From CAWFGW01 sp963815495 (lineage in GTDB: Bacteria > Bacteroidota > Bacteroidia > Cytophagales > JAAEPT01): a stretch of 64,000 nt of DNA. Location: assembly GCA_963815495.1 (NCBI GenBank), contig CAWFGW010000028.1, positions 1 through 64,000 of the forward strand, written 5' to 3'. Position numbers and translations under genes: made by a program. Below the pieces are notes generated by a model that saw nothing but the letters and a program-made list of their open reading frames with translations, had not been told where the DNA came from and searched no databases. This document shows positions 1 to 9,478 of this stretch, piece by piece; within the stretch, counting starts at the first letter, position 1; each line of letters starts with the position of its first letter.

Positions 1-2
1 AT

Positions 3-45
3 AAAAACGCACTTCAACAAGACTAAAAATCAATGTTAAAGTGCG
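3..45 (-). terminator. Rho-independent terminator of purL
   Basis: On the minus strand an 11-bp stem with one mismatch (arms at 35-45 and 8-18) is followed by a run of five U (the A tract at 3-7 on the plus strand). It lies about 60 bases past the purL stop codon, which fits a transcription end for that gene. Confidence 0.6.
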
Positions 46-108
46 CATTATCAATAAATCTGAAAGGTTAATAGTTAGTGAAGCTTTCTCTAACCAAATT
101 CTCAATAC

Positions 109-3100
109 TTACTTCTCCCTACTCAACACCCAATTCTTGGCATTCACAAACGCCTCAAACCACGGTGTACACTCTTCTTGTGCACGATCAGCAGGGTAGT
201 GGGCACATTGCCACGGGAAGATTGCGCGTTCCAAGTGAGGCATCATAGCCAGGTGGCGACCATCTTTGGAAACAATACCAGCAGTATCGAAGTTCGATCC
301 ATTCGGGTTAGCAGGATAAGCACTGTAAGCATATTTTAAACCAATGCTATAGTGCTCTTCGCCTTTCGGGAACACAAACTTACCTTCACCATGTGCTATC
401 CAGATCCCTAAGCGAGACCCTTCCAACGATTTTAATAAGATAGAATCGGTTGATCCAATTTCCACATTCACATAAGTTGATTCAAATTTGTGTGAATCAT
501 TATGTGCCATTTGTGGTCGTAAATCTGCTTCTGGGTAAATTAACCCTAACTCTACCATTAGCTGACAACCGTTACACACCCCTAAACTCAAGGTGTCTTT
601 ACGCGCATAATACTTATCTAATGCTTCTTTCGCTTTCGGGTTATATAGGAAAGCTCCAGCCCAGCCTTTGGCAGAACCCAAAACATCGGAGTTGGAGAAA
701 CCGCCCACAAACACGATAAAGTTGACATCTTCTAAGGTTTCACGACCGTTGATTAAGTCGGTCATGTGAACGTCCTTCACATCAAAACCAGCCAAGAACA
801 TGCTATACGCCATTTCTCTATCACCATTTACCCCTTTTTCACGGATAATTGCTGCTTTGATGCCGCTAGGTTTTCGATTTTGAGAAGCGCTATACTGACT
901 TAGTTTCCCTGTAAACTCAGCAGGGAATTTATAGCTAAGCGTCTGTGTTTTATAATTGTTGAATCGCTCCGTAGCAAGCTTTTCAGTGCTTTGTCTCTTG
1001 TCTAATAAGTAGGAGGTTTTGTACCATGTATCACGCAAGGCGTTAATATCTAACGTACGCGCTTTGCTGTTGTGAAAAAGCACCAGGTCACGACCCTCTA
1101 ATAAGTTGCCGATAATGGCGGATTTTACACCTAACTTTTCTAAATAAGTTTGAATTTCAGCCGCATCTTGTACTTGTAGCACCACTGCTGGTGATTCGGA
1201 GAACAATACCTTCACCAAGTCTTTTTCGCCTAACGCATTCGTGTCAACAAATAATCCCGTATCGTTTGAAGGGAAACACATTTCTAATAAACAAGTAATT
1301 AAACCACCCGCAGAAACATCATGACCAGCTAATACGAGTCCTTTTTCGATTAACTCTTGAACAGCATTAAAGGCTTTTTTGAAATAGGCAGCGTCAGTAA
1401 TATCAGGCGTTTTAGTACCTAGCTTGTTGATGATTTGTGCAAAGCTAGAACCACCTAAGGCAAATTCGTTGTGATTAGAAAAGTCGATATAAAGCAATTG
1501 TGTACCTGCTTGATTTTTTAAGTTCGGAGAAACTACTTTTTTCAAATCAGTCACTTCACCACAAGCAGAGATAATCACAGTTCCAGGCGCATAAACTTTC
1601 TCTCCGTCCTTGTACTTCTGAACCATGGATAGCGAATCTTTTCCAGTTGGGATGTTAATGCCCAAGCCGATGGCAAACTCCGAAACCGCTTCAACAGCAT
1701 TATAGAGTCGAGCATCTTCTCCTTCATTTTTACATGGCCACATCCAGTTAGCACTTAGAGAGACACTGTCAAGTTTTTTAGTTAGAGGAGAAAACACCAA
1801 GTTGGTTAACGATTCTGCAATTGCTAGCCGAGAACCTGCTGCTTCATTAACCAAAGCGGCAACAGGTGCATGACCAATGGAGGTCGCTAAGCCACTTTTG
1901 CCTTGGTAATCTAAAGCCATCACACCTACGTCATTCAAAGGCAACTGTACTTCGCCACAGGTTTGTTGTTTAGCCACACGGCCAGTGACAGATCGGTCTA
2001 CTTTGTTTGTCAACCAGTCTTTACAACTTACCGCTTCCAATTGAAGCACTGCTTCGATGTAGGTTTGCAACTCGGCTAATTCATAGTTGACCTCAGCATA
2101 TTGGTTATTAACTGATTTATCAGCCATAATAGTCTTTGGAGGGTTTCCAAAAAAGTCTTTTAGACCAAGGTTGATAGCAGTTTCATTTGTTTTTTTGTTT
2201 TCAAATACAAATTGATGATCGCCAGTACAATCTCCCACAACATAAAAAGGAGCACGCTCACGGTCAGCGACATCTTTTAATAATTGAATATCTTTTTCAT
2301 TCATCACCAAGCCCATGCGTTCCTGGGATTCGTTGCCGATAATTTCTTTCGAAGAAAGGGTTGGGTCACCAACAGGCAATTGGTCAATTTGAATTTTACC
2401 ACCTGTTTCTTCTACCAATTCTGATAAACAGTTTAAGTGTCCACCAGCACCATGGTCATGGATAGAAACAATCGGGTTATTATCCGACTCCGCCATCGCA
2501 CGAATGGCATTGTATACCCTTTTTTGCATTTCAGGGTTGGACCGTTGAATGGCATTTAATTCGATGGAATTGGAATATTTACCTGTTTCTACGGAAGATA
2601 CGGCACTTCCACCCATCCCGATACGGTAGTTGTCACCACCCATGATCACCACTTTGTCACCTGTTTTAGGGGTATCCTTCAATGCATCCTTGTTGACACC
2701 TGTTCCAATACCGCCAGCTTGCATGATGACTTTATCAAAGCCAAATTTCTTGTTGTTTTCCTGGTGTTCAAATGTTAATACTGACCCTACAATTAATGGT
2801 TGACCGAATTTGTTTCCAAAATCAGATGCTCCATTAGAAGCTTTAATCAACAAATCCATTGGGGTCTGGTATAACCATGGACGAGCAGCCACGCCATCTT
2901 CCCATTGACGACCTGCCTCTAAGCGTGAGTAAGGAGTCATGTAAACGGCTGTACCTGCTAAAGGGATGCTAGCTTTTCCACCGGCCATACGGTCACGAAT
3001 TTCCCCACCTGAACCTGTAGCGGCACCGTTAAAAGGCTCCACTGTGGTTGGGAAGTTATGCGTTTCTGCTTTGACAGAAAGAATAGAATCCACTTCCTTG

Positions 3101-3798
3101 ATTTCGAAGTAGTCGGGTTTGTTTTGCGTGATGGGTGCAAATTGCTGCACCTTTGGTCCTTTAAGAAACGCAACATTGTCTTTGTAAGCCGAAATCACCT
3201 CGTTGGGATGAGACTCGGTGGTTTTTTTAATCAACTTAAAAAGCGAAGTTGGTTTTTCAACTCCGTCAATAATAAACTGACCATTAAATATTTTGTGACG
3301 GCAGTGTTCTGAGTTAACTTGAGAGAACCCAAATACCTCTCCATCCGTTAATTTTCGGTTGAGCTTTTTGCTTAATCCTTCCAAATAATCAACTTCTTCA
3401 GGGTTTAAAGCCAATCCTTCTTGCTCGTTATAAGCACGAACATCGTCTATGTATTGAACCGCTTCTGGTTGTTTGTCTATAGTAAAAATCTGTTGGTTCA
3501 AACCGTGATACAGCACTTCCAACATGGGGTCAAAAGCAGAAGCTTCATTGCCTTTTCTGAATTCTTCAATTCTAATGATTCCTTCAATACCCATGTTTTG
3601 AGTAATCTCTACCGCATTGGTACTCCATGGAGTGACCATTTCCTTGCGGGGTCCAATGTAGAAACCTTCTAACGTTTCAGCAGAAAGAACAGTCCCATTA
3701 AGGAGCCACTCGAGTTTTGATTTTGTTTCGTCTGACGGTTGAGACTTAGTTTCTAAGGCATAAAAAATGCCTGTTTTGCTTTCTGCGAAGAGAATCAT
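109..3798 (-). CDS. purL: Phosphoribosylformylglycinamidine synthase, single-chain type
   Basis: This enzyme converts FGAR, glutamine and ATP to FGAM, the fourth step of de novo purine synthesis, in the cytoplasm. At 1229 residues it has the length of the large fused PurL that carries its own glutaminase, as opposed to the PurS/PurL/PurQ type. Visible signatures are the N-terminal FGAR-N region with FSQVNSEHCRHKIFNGQF near residue 160, the ATP-binding halves with SVKAETHNFPTTVEPFNGAA and HDVSAGGLITCLLEMCF, and the C-terminal class I glutaminase with nucleophile cysteine in LGVCNGCQLM and a His/Glu pair in AHGEGKF. The N-terminus starts cleanly at an ATG. It is monocistronic as far as the window shows, with a terminator behind it and a -7 box about 120 bases ahead. 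Nothing in it is truncated. Confidence 0.97.
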   Translation of the reverse strand: MILFAESKTGIFYALETKSQPSDETKSKLEWLLNGTVLSAETLEGFYIGPRKEMVTPWSTNAVEITQNMGIEGIIRIEEFRKGNEASAFDPMLEVLYHGLNQQIFTIDKQPEAVQYIDDVRAYNEQEGLALNPEEVDYLEGLSKKLNRKLTDGEVFGFSQVNSEHCRHKIFNGQFIIDGVEKPTSLFKLIKKTTESHPNEVISAYKDNVAFLKGPKVQQFAPITQNKPDYFEIKEVDSILSVKAETHNFPTTVEPFNGAATGSGGEIRDRMAGGKASIPLAGTAVYMTPYSRLEAGRQWEDGVAARPWLYQTPMDLLIKASNGASDFGNKFGQPLIVGSVLTFEHQENNKKFGFDKVIMQAGGIGTGVNKDALKDTPKTGDKVVIMGGDNYRIGMGGSAVSSVETGKYSNSIELNAIQRSNPEMQKRVYNAIRAMAESDNNPIVSIHDHGAGGHLNCLSELVEETGGKIQIDQLPVGDPTLSSKEIIGNESQERMGLVMNEKDIQLLKDVADRERAPFYVVGDCTGDHQFVFENKKTNETAINLGLKDFFGNPPKTIMADKSVNNQYAEVNYELAELQTYIEAVLQLEAVSCKDWLTNKVDRSVTGRVAKQQTCGEVQLPLNDVGVMALDYQGKSGLATSIGHAPVAALVNEAAGSRLAIAESLTNLVFSPLTKKLDSVSLSANWMWPCKNEGEDARLYNAVEAVSEFAIGLGINIPTGKDSLSMVQKYKDGEKVYAPGTVIISACGEVTDLKKVVSPNLKNQAGTQLLYIDFSNHNEFALGGSSFAQIINKLGTKTPDITDAAYFKKAFNAVQELIEKGLVLAGHDVSAGGLITCLLEMCFPSNDTGLFVDTNALGEKDLVKVLFSESPAVVLQVQDAAEIQTYLEKLGVKSAIIGNLLEGRDLVLFHNSKARTLDINALRDTWYKTSYLLDKRQSTEKLATERFNNYKTQTLSYKFPAEFTGKLSQYSASQNRKPSGIKAAIIREKGVNGDREMAYSMFLAGFDVKDVHMTDLINGRETLEDVNFIVFVGGFSNSDVLGSAKGWAGAFLYNPKAKEALDKYYARKDTLSLGVCNGCQLMVELGLIYPEADLRPQMAHNDSHKFESTYVNVEIGSTDSILLKSLEGSRLGIWIAHGEGKFVFPKGEEHYSIGLKYAYSAYPANPNGSNFDTAGIVSKDGRHLAMMPHLERAIFPWQCAHYPADRAQEECTPWFEAFVNAKNWVLSREK

Positions 3799-3921
3799 GA
3801 GCAGCTTTTTCGGTGTTTGTTAAACAAGAATGTTGTTTGAAGAAAGGGTGGGTAGGCTTGTAGTTAGATGATGTTGTCATTCTACTTTCTACCTTTCTCT
3901 TTCTACTTCCAAAAGGAGCCA

Positions 3922-3929
3922 CAAAGTTA
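3922..3929 (-). promoter_or_regulatory. -7 promoter box for purL
   Basis: The minus strand reads TAACTTTG, a perfect match to the Bacteroidota housekeeping -7 consensus TAnnTTTG. It lies about 125 bases upstream of the purL ATG, leaving a long leader. No good TTG element is seen at the -33 position, so the call rests on the -7 box alone. Confidence 0.4.
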
Positions 3930-3979
3930 GCCAAAAAAACAGGTAATAGAAGTGTTAAATATCCACAGTAGATGCCGAT

Positions 3980-3997
3980 GTTGGAATTGTTTCCAAC
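3980..3997. repeat. Short palindrome, GTTGGAA/TTCCAAC
   Basis: Seven-bp perfect arms surround a TTGT loop. A related palindrome (GTTGGAG/CTCCAAC) lies at 38247-38270, 34 kb away, so this is probably one copy of a dispersed extragenic palindrome family. Confidence 0.5.
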
Positions 3998-4103
3998 AAC
4001 TTGTTTATGAAGAGGTAATGATGAAGTAAATGAGAGTTACGGCTTATTGGTGAACAGCTCCAACAAGGACGGAAAGTAGAAAATATTTATTTGACATAAA
4101 AGG

Positions 4104-4122
4104 TCTTAGCGAGACGCTAAGA
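4104..4122. repeat. Short palindrome, TCTTAGCG/CGCTAAGA
   Basis: Eight-bp perfect arms with an AGA loop sit 25 bases past the stop of the small membrane protein gene. There is no U tract, so it looks more like a REP-type palindrome than a terminator. RAYT relics that could have mobilised such elements occur at 47.1-47.7 kb. Confidence 0.5.
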
Positions 4123-4146
4123 GTAGATTAGGATTGGTAAAATAAG

Positions 4147-4524
4147 TCACTTAAAAATCCTTATAATCATGGGGCTTTTTGATTTATGATATTTATCAAT
4201 AACTAAGTCAGTTATCAATTTAATTGTTGGTATAAAAATCAAATGCGAAATGATTAATAAGTAATCATTTTTTAAATAGTTACTTAAAATAATCATAAAT
4301 AATATAGATAATATTATAATAATAATAGCTTGTGGTATTGAGAATACAGGATGAAACCTTGATGTGAGAAAAAAAAATAATATTATCGATAATACCAAAA
4401 TAGGTAATCCAAATATTATTGCACCGTAACCCAAGTTAAAGTTATTCAAAATATTAAATAGACCAATGACTATTGAATGAAATACCAAGCTTACAAGTAA
4501 GTAAATAAAAAATACTTTTATCAT
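4147..4524 (-). CDS. Small integral membrane protein, unknown function
   Basis: I do not recognise this 125-residue protein. It is almost entirely hydrophobic and shows about four membrane-spanning segments (roughly residues 3-25, 30-53, 63-83 and 87-110), then a short basic tail. It is AT-rich and lies 139 bases downstream of lepB on the same strand, a position that often holds another gene in related genomes. It may be expressed from its own start or by read-through from the lepB operon. No motif suggests a substrate or an enzyme activity. Chance ORFs of this size are possible in AT-rich sequence, but the consistent membrane pattern favours a real gene. Confidence 0.55.
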   Translation of the reverse strand: MIKVFFIYLLVSLVFHSIVIGLFNILNNFNLGYGAIIFGLPILVLSIILFFFLTSRFHPVFSIPQAIIIIILSILFMIILSNYLKNDYLLIISHLIFIPTIKLITDLVIDKYHKSKSPMIIRIFK

Positions 4525-4625
4525 TAATGATTTATTATAATACGTGGCTATTAAATTCTATCAGGTTACTCAAAGAGAACTCGGTATGAAGATTTTTAAC
4601 TTTTCTGAAAGGTGAAAATATAACA

Positions 4626-4651
4626 GTGCGATAATCAATTAATCACCGCAC
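4626..4651 (-). terminator. Possible stem-loop end of the lepB operon
   Basis: A near-palindrome with GTGCG/CGCAC ends lies about 13 bases after the lepB stop. The inner pairs include wobble pairs and the U tract is weak, so this could also be an ordinary palindrome. Confidence 0.3.
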
Positions 4652-4663
4652 CATTTTCTACTA

Positions 4664-6274
4664 TCAATCAATCAAGTTAAAAAAGCGATCAAAACGTAAA
4701 CGCTTCAATACACTTGGTTGGTCATATCGGGTATACATTAAAACGCCTGGTAAGGTGTTGGACGTTTGGTAGATATTTAATTGCTGCGCATTAATACGTC
4801 CGGTTTGGTAGCCTTGCATAATAGAGTTGGTCACTTCCTGACATTGTCTGTTGCTGGCAATTTGATCCCGGAGACTTTTCTGAATAGAAATAAAAATCAT
4901 CGCGGCTTCACCTACCACATGGGTTTCAGGGACAAATCCCCAGAAACGGGAATCCAACGAATTGTGTCTGTTGTCTCCCATCATAAAATAATAGTTGTAG
5001 TTGAAGGTGTATGAAGTAACTTTTTGACCATCAATAGTGAGTTCATCCATTTCATTACCAATGATTTTTACATCATCACCGTTACCATCAAATAACTGAA
5101 TCGTTTCGCCATATAACGCCACATTTTCTTTTGTTAACTCAATGGTGAATCCTTTATAAGGAATGATGAAAGGACCGAAATTGTCACGATTCCAATCATT
5201 AAAGTAGCGGGGGGTGCTTGGAAATAAAGGACTATGATTTTCACCCACAGCAAGCGTGTCTAACTCTACAGCCGCTAACTTGTAGCCGTATTTCTTTTTT
5301 AAGGCAGTGATTGTTTCTTCATTTCCAGTAATGGAAAACAAGGAATCCGAGGAATAACTCAACTCTTCAACATTGAAACCTAGTTTATACAGCTGTTCAG
5401 GCGTAATTAATCCTTGTGTATGAATTTTGTAAAAATTTTGAGCCAGGGGATAGGTATCAATCTTTTCGTCATTGGCATATACCGTATTGTGTCGCATCTC
5501 AAACTTATCGCCTGGTATTCCTATGCACCGTTTGATGTAGTTGGTTTTTAAGTCAATCGGTTTATCCAATTCATCGGGATAGTTGAACACGACTACATCA
5601 TTGCGTTCGATTTCACTAAAACCAGGAAGTCGGAAATACGGTAGTTGAATTGCATCTGAATACGATTTTTTTCCAGGAACCCCATTCACTTCATCCCCCG
5701 TAAACCACCAGTATTGATGTGTTAGAGGTGCTTGAATAGGTGTAATTGGAAATCGCGACCCATAGCTTAATTTATTGACAAATAGAAAGTCACCTACTAA
5801 TAACTCACCTTCCATGGAGGGGGTAGGAATCGTGTATAATTCAAATGTGGACCAGCGAATAATGGTAGCCGCCAATACCGCAAACAAAATAGCATCTCCC
5901 CATTCTCTTGGAAACCCTTTTTTAATTTTTGGCATTAACGCACCTGGAGAAACATATTTATCTTCTTTGTTAAAACCGATGTAAGGAAAGTAGATAAACG
6001 GAAACAACATGGCTGCTGCTTGCTGAAGAAAGCCTTCTTTGCCGAATGATTTGGCCAGTTCAAGTGAACCTGTTACAAAGACAAAGACATTGCTCACAGG
6101 AAGTACACTCAGTATTACCCAATACTTAGGTTTTCCGATGATGCGCATTAATTCTGCCATTCCTACAAAGGGCGTTAACGCTTTCGATTTGCTTACGCCA
6201 GCCTTCATGAGGCAACCAACGGTTATCAGTTGATAGAAATAAGCGAGTGCTAGGAAAAGTAATATCAGTGTCAT
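4664..6274 (-). CDS. lepB: Signal peptidase I (long Bacteroidota form)
   Basis: This membrane-bound serine/lysine protease removes signal peptides from Sec-exported proteins on the periplasmic face. At 536 residues it is longer than enterobacterial LepB, as usual in Bacteroidota. The N-terminal ~140 residues carry several membrane segments. The catalytic serine is S153 in IPTPSMEGELLVGD and the general-base lysine is K248 in NYIKRCIGIPGDKFEM. The late conserved box MMGDNRHNSLDSRFWGFV lies around residue 430. A long insert separates these boxes, typical of the family in this phylum. It begins 2 bases after the dapB stop and is the last gene of the parA-parB-DUF5683-dapB-lepB run. The many secreted proteins in this window are its expected substrates. 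Confidence 0.95.
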   Translation of the reverse strand: MTLILLFLALAYFYQLITVGCLMKAGVSKSKALTPFVGMAELMRIIGKPKYWVILSVLPVSNVFVFVTGSLELAKSFGKEGFLQQAAAMLFPFIYFPYIGFNKEDKYVSPGALMPKIKKGFPREWGDAILFAVLAATIIRWSTFELYTIPTPSMEGELLVGDFLFVNKLSYGSRFPITPIQAPLTHQYWWFTGDEVNGVPGKKSYSDAIQLPYFRLPGFSEIERNDVVVFNYPDELDKPIDLKTNYIKRCIGIPGDKFEMRHNTVYANDEKIDTYPLAQNFYKIHTQGLITPEQLYKLGFNVEELSYSSDSLFSITGNEETITALKKKYGYKLAAVELDTLAVGENHSPLFPSTPRYFNDWNRDNFGPFIIPYKGFTIELTKENVALYGETIQLFDGNGDDVKIIGNEMDELTIDGQKVTSYTFNYNYYFMMGDNRHNSLDSRFWGFVPETHVVGEAAMIFISIQKSLRDQIASNRQCQEVTNSIMQGYQTGRINAQQLNIYQTSNTLPGVLMYTRYDQPSVLKRLRFDRFFNLID

Positions 6275-6276
6275 TG

Positions 6277-6996
6277 TTATAATTTAAGTAAGTCGTCCAT
6301 TCCAAATAGACCTTTTTTTCCAACCAAAAATTCAGCAGCCAATACGGCTCCTAAGGCAAATCCTTGTCTGTTATGTGCAGTGTGTTTTATTTCGATGCTA
6401 TCAATAGGAGAGTGGTAGTTGATGATGTGCGTACCAGGAACTTCACCTTCTCTTTTGTGTTTGATGTTTATTTTATCAGCAGCAGATTCTTGATCTAACT
6501 CCCAGTCGTTTTTGCGGTCAAGGTTTTCAATCACTCCTTCAGCCAGAGTAATAGCAGTGCCACTAGGGGCGTCTAGTTTATGCACGTGGTGAATTTCCTC
6601 CATTTCAACATTGTATTCGCTGAACTGGTTAATCATTTGTGCAAGCTTTTTATTCAAATGAAAAAACAAATTCACGCCTACGCTATAGTTAGAAGCATAA
6701 AAGAAAGCCGTATCATTTTCGTTGGTCATTTGTTTGACTTCCGCTTGTTTGTCTAACCAACCAGTTGTACCACAAACTACAGGTACTTTGTTTTTAATAA
6801 GCGTTACAATATTTGCATAGGCACTTTCAGGTCGTGTAAATTCGATGGCTACGTCTACATGGTCTAATGTGGTGGAAGACAAATCATCCACATTGTGTGT
6901 GTCTATAATTACAGGAACTGTGTTACCTCTTTCTAATGCTATCTTTTCGATGGTTTTACCCATCTTCCCATATCCTACTATTGCTATTCTTGCCAT
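6277..6996 (-). CDS. dapB: 4-hydroxy-tetrahydrodipicolinate reductase
   Basis: DapB reduces the dihydrodipicolinate intermediate with NAD(P)H in the lysine and meso-diaminopimelate pathway, feeding peptidoglycan synthesis in the cytoplasm. The 239-residue protein opens with a Rossmann nucleotide site (VGYGKMGKTIEKIA), has the cofactor/substrate loop CGTTGW near residue 75, and the signature EIHHVHKLDAPSGTAITLAE near residues 130-150 with the catalytic His and Lys. Length and motif order are normal for the family. It sits 3 bases after the DUF5683 gene and 2 bases before lepB, so it is surely co-transcribed with both. Confidence 0.96.
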   Translation of the reverse strand: MARIAIVGYGKMGKTIEKIALERGNTVPVIIDTHNVDDLSSTTLDHVDVAIEFTRPESAYANIVTLIKNKVPVVCGTTGWLDKQAEVKQMTNENDTAFFYASNYSVGVNLFFHLNKKLAQMINQFSEYNVEMEEIHHVHKLDAPSGTAITLAEGVIENLDRKNDWELDQESAADKINIKHKREGEVPGTHIINYHSPIDSIEIKHTAHNRQGFALGAVLAAEFLVGKKGLFGMDDLLKL

Positions 6997-6999
6997 TGC

Positions 7000-7584
7000 T
7001 TATTTAATATTGACCGTCAAAGATAATCCTATCGAGCTAGAAACCGAAGCTGAAGGGAAAAATGTCGGTTCTAAGCTCATAATGTATTGTTCACCAACTT
7101 TAAAATCAATAAGGTGCGCATCAACGGCTGCGTCAATAATATTGGCTGAATAAAGTAATAAAGCATAGATGAAATTGATGTCGCGCTTCCGTTTGTAAAA
7201 ATCCTTACGGGTTCGTAATTGGCTATCAGAATATTGACTGCCAAACGCTAATGGAGTTTGAGTAGTATCCTGTCGCGCATTGAGCGCATCTCTGTAATTG
7301 GTGTATTCGCTATGACTGGATGAAATGTTGTAAACGAAAAATGCACCAAGCCCATAGATGATAGGAACTTTCCAATATTTCTTGTTGTAAACTTGACCAA
7401 GCCCGGGAAGAAAAGTGGAGTATAACGTTGCTTTAGTGGGGCTATGTTTTTTTTTAAGTATAGTTTCTTCTTTAACTTCCTTTTTTGGTGGAGTTATAGA
7501 GGAAGTACTATCTGCAATTTGTCCAAAAGAGGAAAAATGAATACACAGACTAAGAAGAAAACAACAAACAAGCTTCTTTAACAT
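7000..7584 (-). CDS. DUF5683-type membrane protein
   Basis: A 194-residue protein with an N-terminal signal peptide (hydrophobic run ending near FSSFGQ, residue 22). It has a charged linker, then the conserved stretch SPTKATLYSTFLPGLGQVYN at about residues 49-68, which marks the DUF5683 family, and at least two further membrane-spanning segments. The family is widespread in Bacteroidota next to parB and dapB; its function is not known. The start codon overlaps the parB stop by one base (TAATG), so translation is probably coupled. The location suggests an envelope role, but nothing in the sequence shows one. Confidence 0.8.
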   Translation of the reverse strand: MLKKLVCCFLLSLCIHFSSFGQIADSTSSITPPKKEVKEETILKKKHSPTKATLYSTFLPGLGQVYNKKYWKVPIIYGLGAFFVYNISSSHSEYTNYRDALNARQDTTQTPLAFGSQYSDSQLRTRKDFYKRKRDINFIYALLLYSANIIDAAVDAHLIDFKVGEQYIMSLEPTFFPSASVSSSIGLSLTVNIK

Positions 7585-8498
7585 TAGAAATCTAATATTT
7601 CCAAAATACGATTTAAATCTTCAACGGAAACAAATGGTATTTTAATCTCTCCTTTGTGCTTTTTATTATCACTGTTTACCAACACGCGTGTTCCGAAGTG
7701 CGAAGATAACCGATCCTGTAATTTTTGTATCTCTGGGTTTCGTGTTTTTTCTTCGGTTTTTGTCTCTTCTTTTTTTACCGCTTGCGCTCCAGCGTTATTC
7801 ACCACGCGGGCTAATTCTTCAACTTTTCTAACAGAAAGCCCTTCATTAAGTATTTTTCTAAAAATATCCAGTTGAGCAGCTACATTTTCAATAGTAATTA
7901 ACGCGCGGGCATGCCCCATAGAGATTTTAGTTTCTCGAATGGCTGCCTGAATATCAGGTGGAAGTTTTAATAGACGTAAATAATTGGTCACCGTTGAACG
8001 GTTTTTACCTACTCGGTCGCCCAACTCTTCTTGTTTAAGACTACACTCGTTCATCAGACGCTGGTAACTTAATGCCACCTCTATCGCATTTAAGTTTTCA
8101 CGTTGAATGTTTTCAATCAATGCCATTTCGAGCATTTCCTGATCATTTGCTGTACGAATGTACGCAGGTATTTTTTTGAGTCCCGCTAATTTGGAAGCTT
8201 GAAAACGTCTTTCTCCAGATATTAATTGGTATTTAGTAGGAGTGAGCTTACGAACCGTAATCGGTTGAATAATCCCCTGAACTTTTATGGATTCAGCTAA
8301 CTCATCTAAGGCTGTTTTGTCAAAATCTAAACGCGGTTGGTAGGGGTTGGTCTCAATCGAATCAACGCTAACTTCGGAAAAGTGTACGTTTGCTCGTTCA
8401 GTAGCGGAGGTGTTTTTAACATCTACACTGTCAGAATCTTCCAAAAGAGCACTTAATCCTCTTCCTAATGCTTGACGTTTTTTTATTTCTTTTGCCAT
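7584..8498 (-). CDS. parB: Chromosome-partitioning protein ParB
   Basis: This 304-residue DNA-binding protein nucleates on parS sites and spreads, working with the ParA ATPase to segregate the origin. The N-terminal ParB/Srx fold runs from about residue 40, with NPYQPR, the CTP-binding box SGERRFQASK and the box ENIQRENLN. A helix-turn-helix follows (LGDRVGKNRSTVTNYLRLLKL), and a C-terminal dimerisation region with a basic, Lys-rich linker ends the protein. It lies 5 bases after parA. I searched by eye for a consensus parS near the operon and did not find one, so the centromere sites are probably outside the window. Confidence 0.95.
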   Translation of the reverse strand: MAKEIKKRQALGRGLSALLEDSDSVDVKNTSATERANVHFSEVSVDSIETNPYQPRLDFDKTALDELAESIKVQGIIQPITVRKLTPTKYQLISGERRFQASKLAGLKKIPAYIRTANDQEMLEMALIENIQRENLNAIEVALSYQRLMNECSLKQEELGDRVGKNRSTVTNYLRLLKLPPDIQAAIRETKISMGHARALITIENVAAQLDIFRKILNEGLSVRKVEELARVVNNAGAQAVKKEETKTEEKTRNPEIQKLQDRLSSHFGTRVLVNSDNKKHKGEIKIPFVSVEDLNRILEILDF

Positions 8499-8503
8499 TT
8501 TAT

Positions 8504-9283
8504 TTATTTCGCTAGGATCACTCCGTTTTTCTCTAAAATTTCATTTGCTAAGTTGATATAACTAATCGCTCCTTTGCTTTCTGCATCGTGAGCAATGGCA
8601 GGTATACCAAAACTTGGACTCTCACTCAAACGGATGTTTCTAGGTATAATCGTGTCGAATACAATGTTTTGAAAGTGTTGACGAACTTCTTCGACCACTT
8701 GGTTGGATAAGCGCAAACGAATGTCATACATCGTTAACAGGATACCCTCAATTTCCAAGTCGGGGTTTAGCCGTGCTTGAATAATTTTGATGGTGTTTAA
8801 TAACTTCCCTAATCCTTCGAGTGCGAAATACTCACACTGTACAGGGATTAAAACAGAATTGGCAGCAGTTAATGCGTTTACAGTAATTAAACCTAATGAA
8901 GGAGAACAATCGATTACGATAAAGTCATATTTGTCTTTTACGCTCTCGAGGGACTGTTTCATGCGACCTTCACGGTTGGCTAAGTCAATCATTTCAACTT
9001 CAGCACCAACTAGGTTAATGTGAGCAGGAATAAGGTCTAAATAGTTAATATCGGTCTTTAGAATTAAATCTTTAGCCTCATTGCCCTCTACCATGCATTC
9101 ATAAATGCTGTCTTCAATTTCTTTCGGGTTAAAGCCCAACCCTGATGTGGCATTTGCTTGCGGATCCGCATCCACTAAAAGTGTTTTGAATTCAAGAGCG
9201 GCAAAGCTAGCGGCTAAGTTGATGGCCGAGGTCGTTTTTCCAACTCCACCTTTTTGATTTGCTAAAGCAATTATTTTCCCCAT
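8504..9283 (-). CDS. parA: Chromosome-partitioning ATPase ParA
   Basis: This 259-residue Walker-type ATPase forms nucleoid-bound gradients that move ParB-parS complexes. The deviant Walker A motif KGGVGKTTSAINLA is at residues 10-23, and the Walker B region IVIDCSPSLG lies near residue 120. It is compact, with no N-terminal DNA-binding domain, as expected for a chromosomal ParA (Soj-like). It is the first gene of the five-gene operon and has a perfect -7 box about 115 bases upstream. Confidence 0.95.
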   Translation of the reverse strand: MGKIIALANQKGGVGKTTSAINLAASFAALEFKTLLVDADPQANATSGLGFNPKEIEDSIYECMVEGNEAKDLILKTDINYLDLIPAHINLVGAEVEMIDLANREGRMKQSLESVKDKYDFIVIDCSPSLGLITVNALTAANSVLIPVQCEYFALEGLGKLLNTIKIIQARLNPDLEIEGILLTMYDIRLRLSNQVVEEVRQHFQNIVFDTIIPRNIRLSESPSFGIPAIAHDAESKGAISYINLANEILEKNGVILAK

Positions 9284-9398
9284 ATCCGTACTGAATTAAC
9301 TTTTTAATAACCCCATTAAGTGAACTTTATGATAAACCCTTTCAATTAATTCAGAGCTTATCCCTTTTTAGTTAAGTTTGTTTTTCCTCAATGAACTA

Positions 9399-9406
9399 CA
9401 AAGATA
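9399..9406 (-). promoter_or_regulatory. -7 promoter box for the parA-lepB operon
   Basis: The minus strand reads TATCTTTG, a perfect TAnnTTTG match, about 115 bases upstream of parA. A TTG lies 14 bases further upstream, closer than the usual spacing, so the -33 element is uncertain. Confidence 0.45.
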
Positions 9407-9478
9407 GCTAAAGGAGAATTCAATTTATGCAGAAATCATAACTGAATAAATAGAAGTGAATTAATTGTTGAAAGACGG

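Larger units (their letters stand above)
3799..4146. other. Intergenic region with promoter and two palindromes
   Basis: This stretch of 348 bases has no convincing gene. It holds the purL leader and promoter and two short perfect palindromes, listed separately. The small open frames here lack a plausible start context or any recognisable product. Confidence 0.6.

Noticed and set aside
7584..9478. parS centromere near parAB
   Set aside because: No match to the 16-base consensus palindrome was found on reading the operon and its leader.
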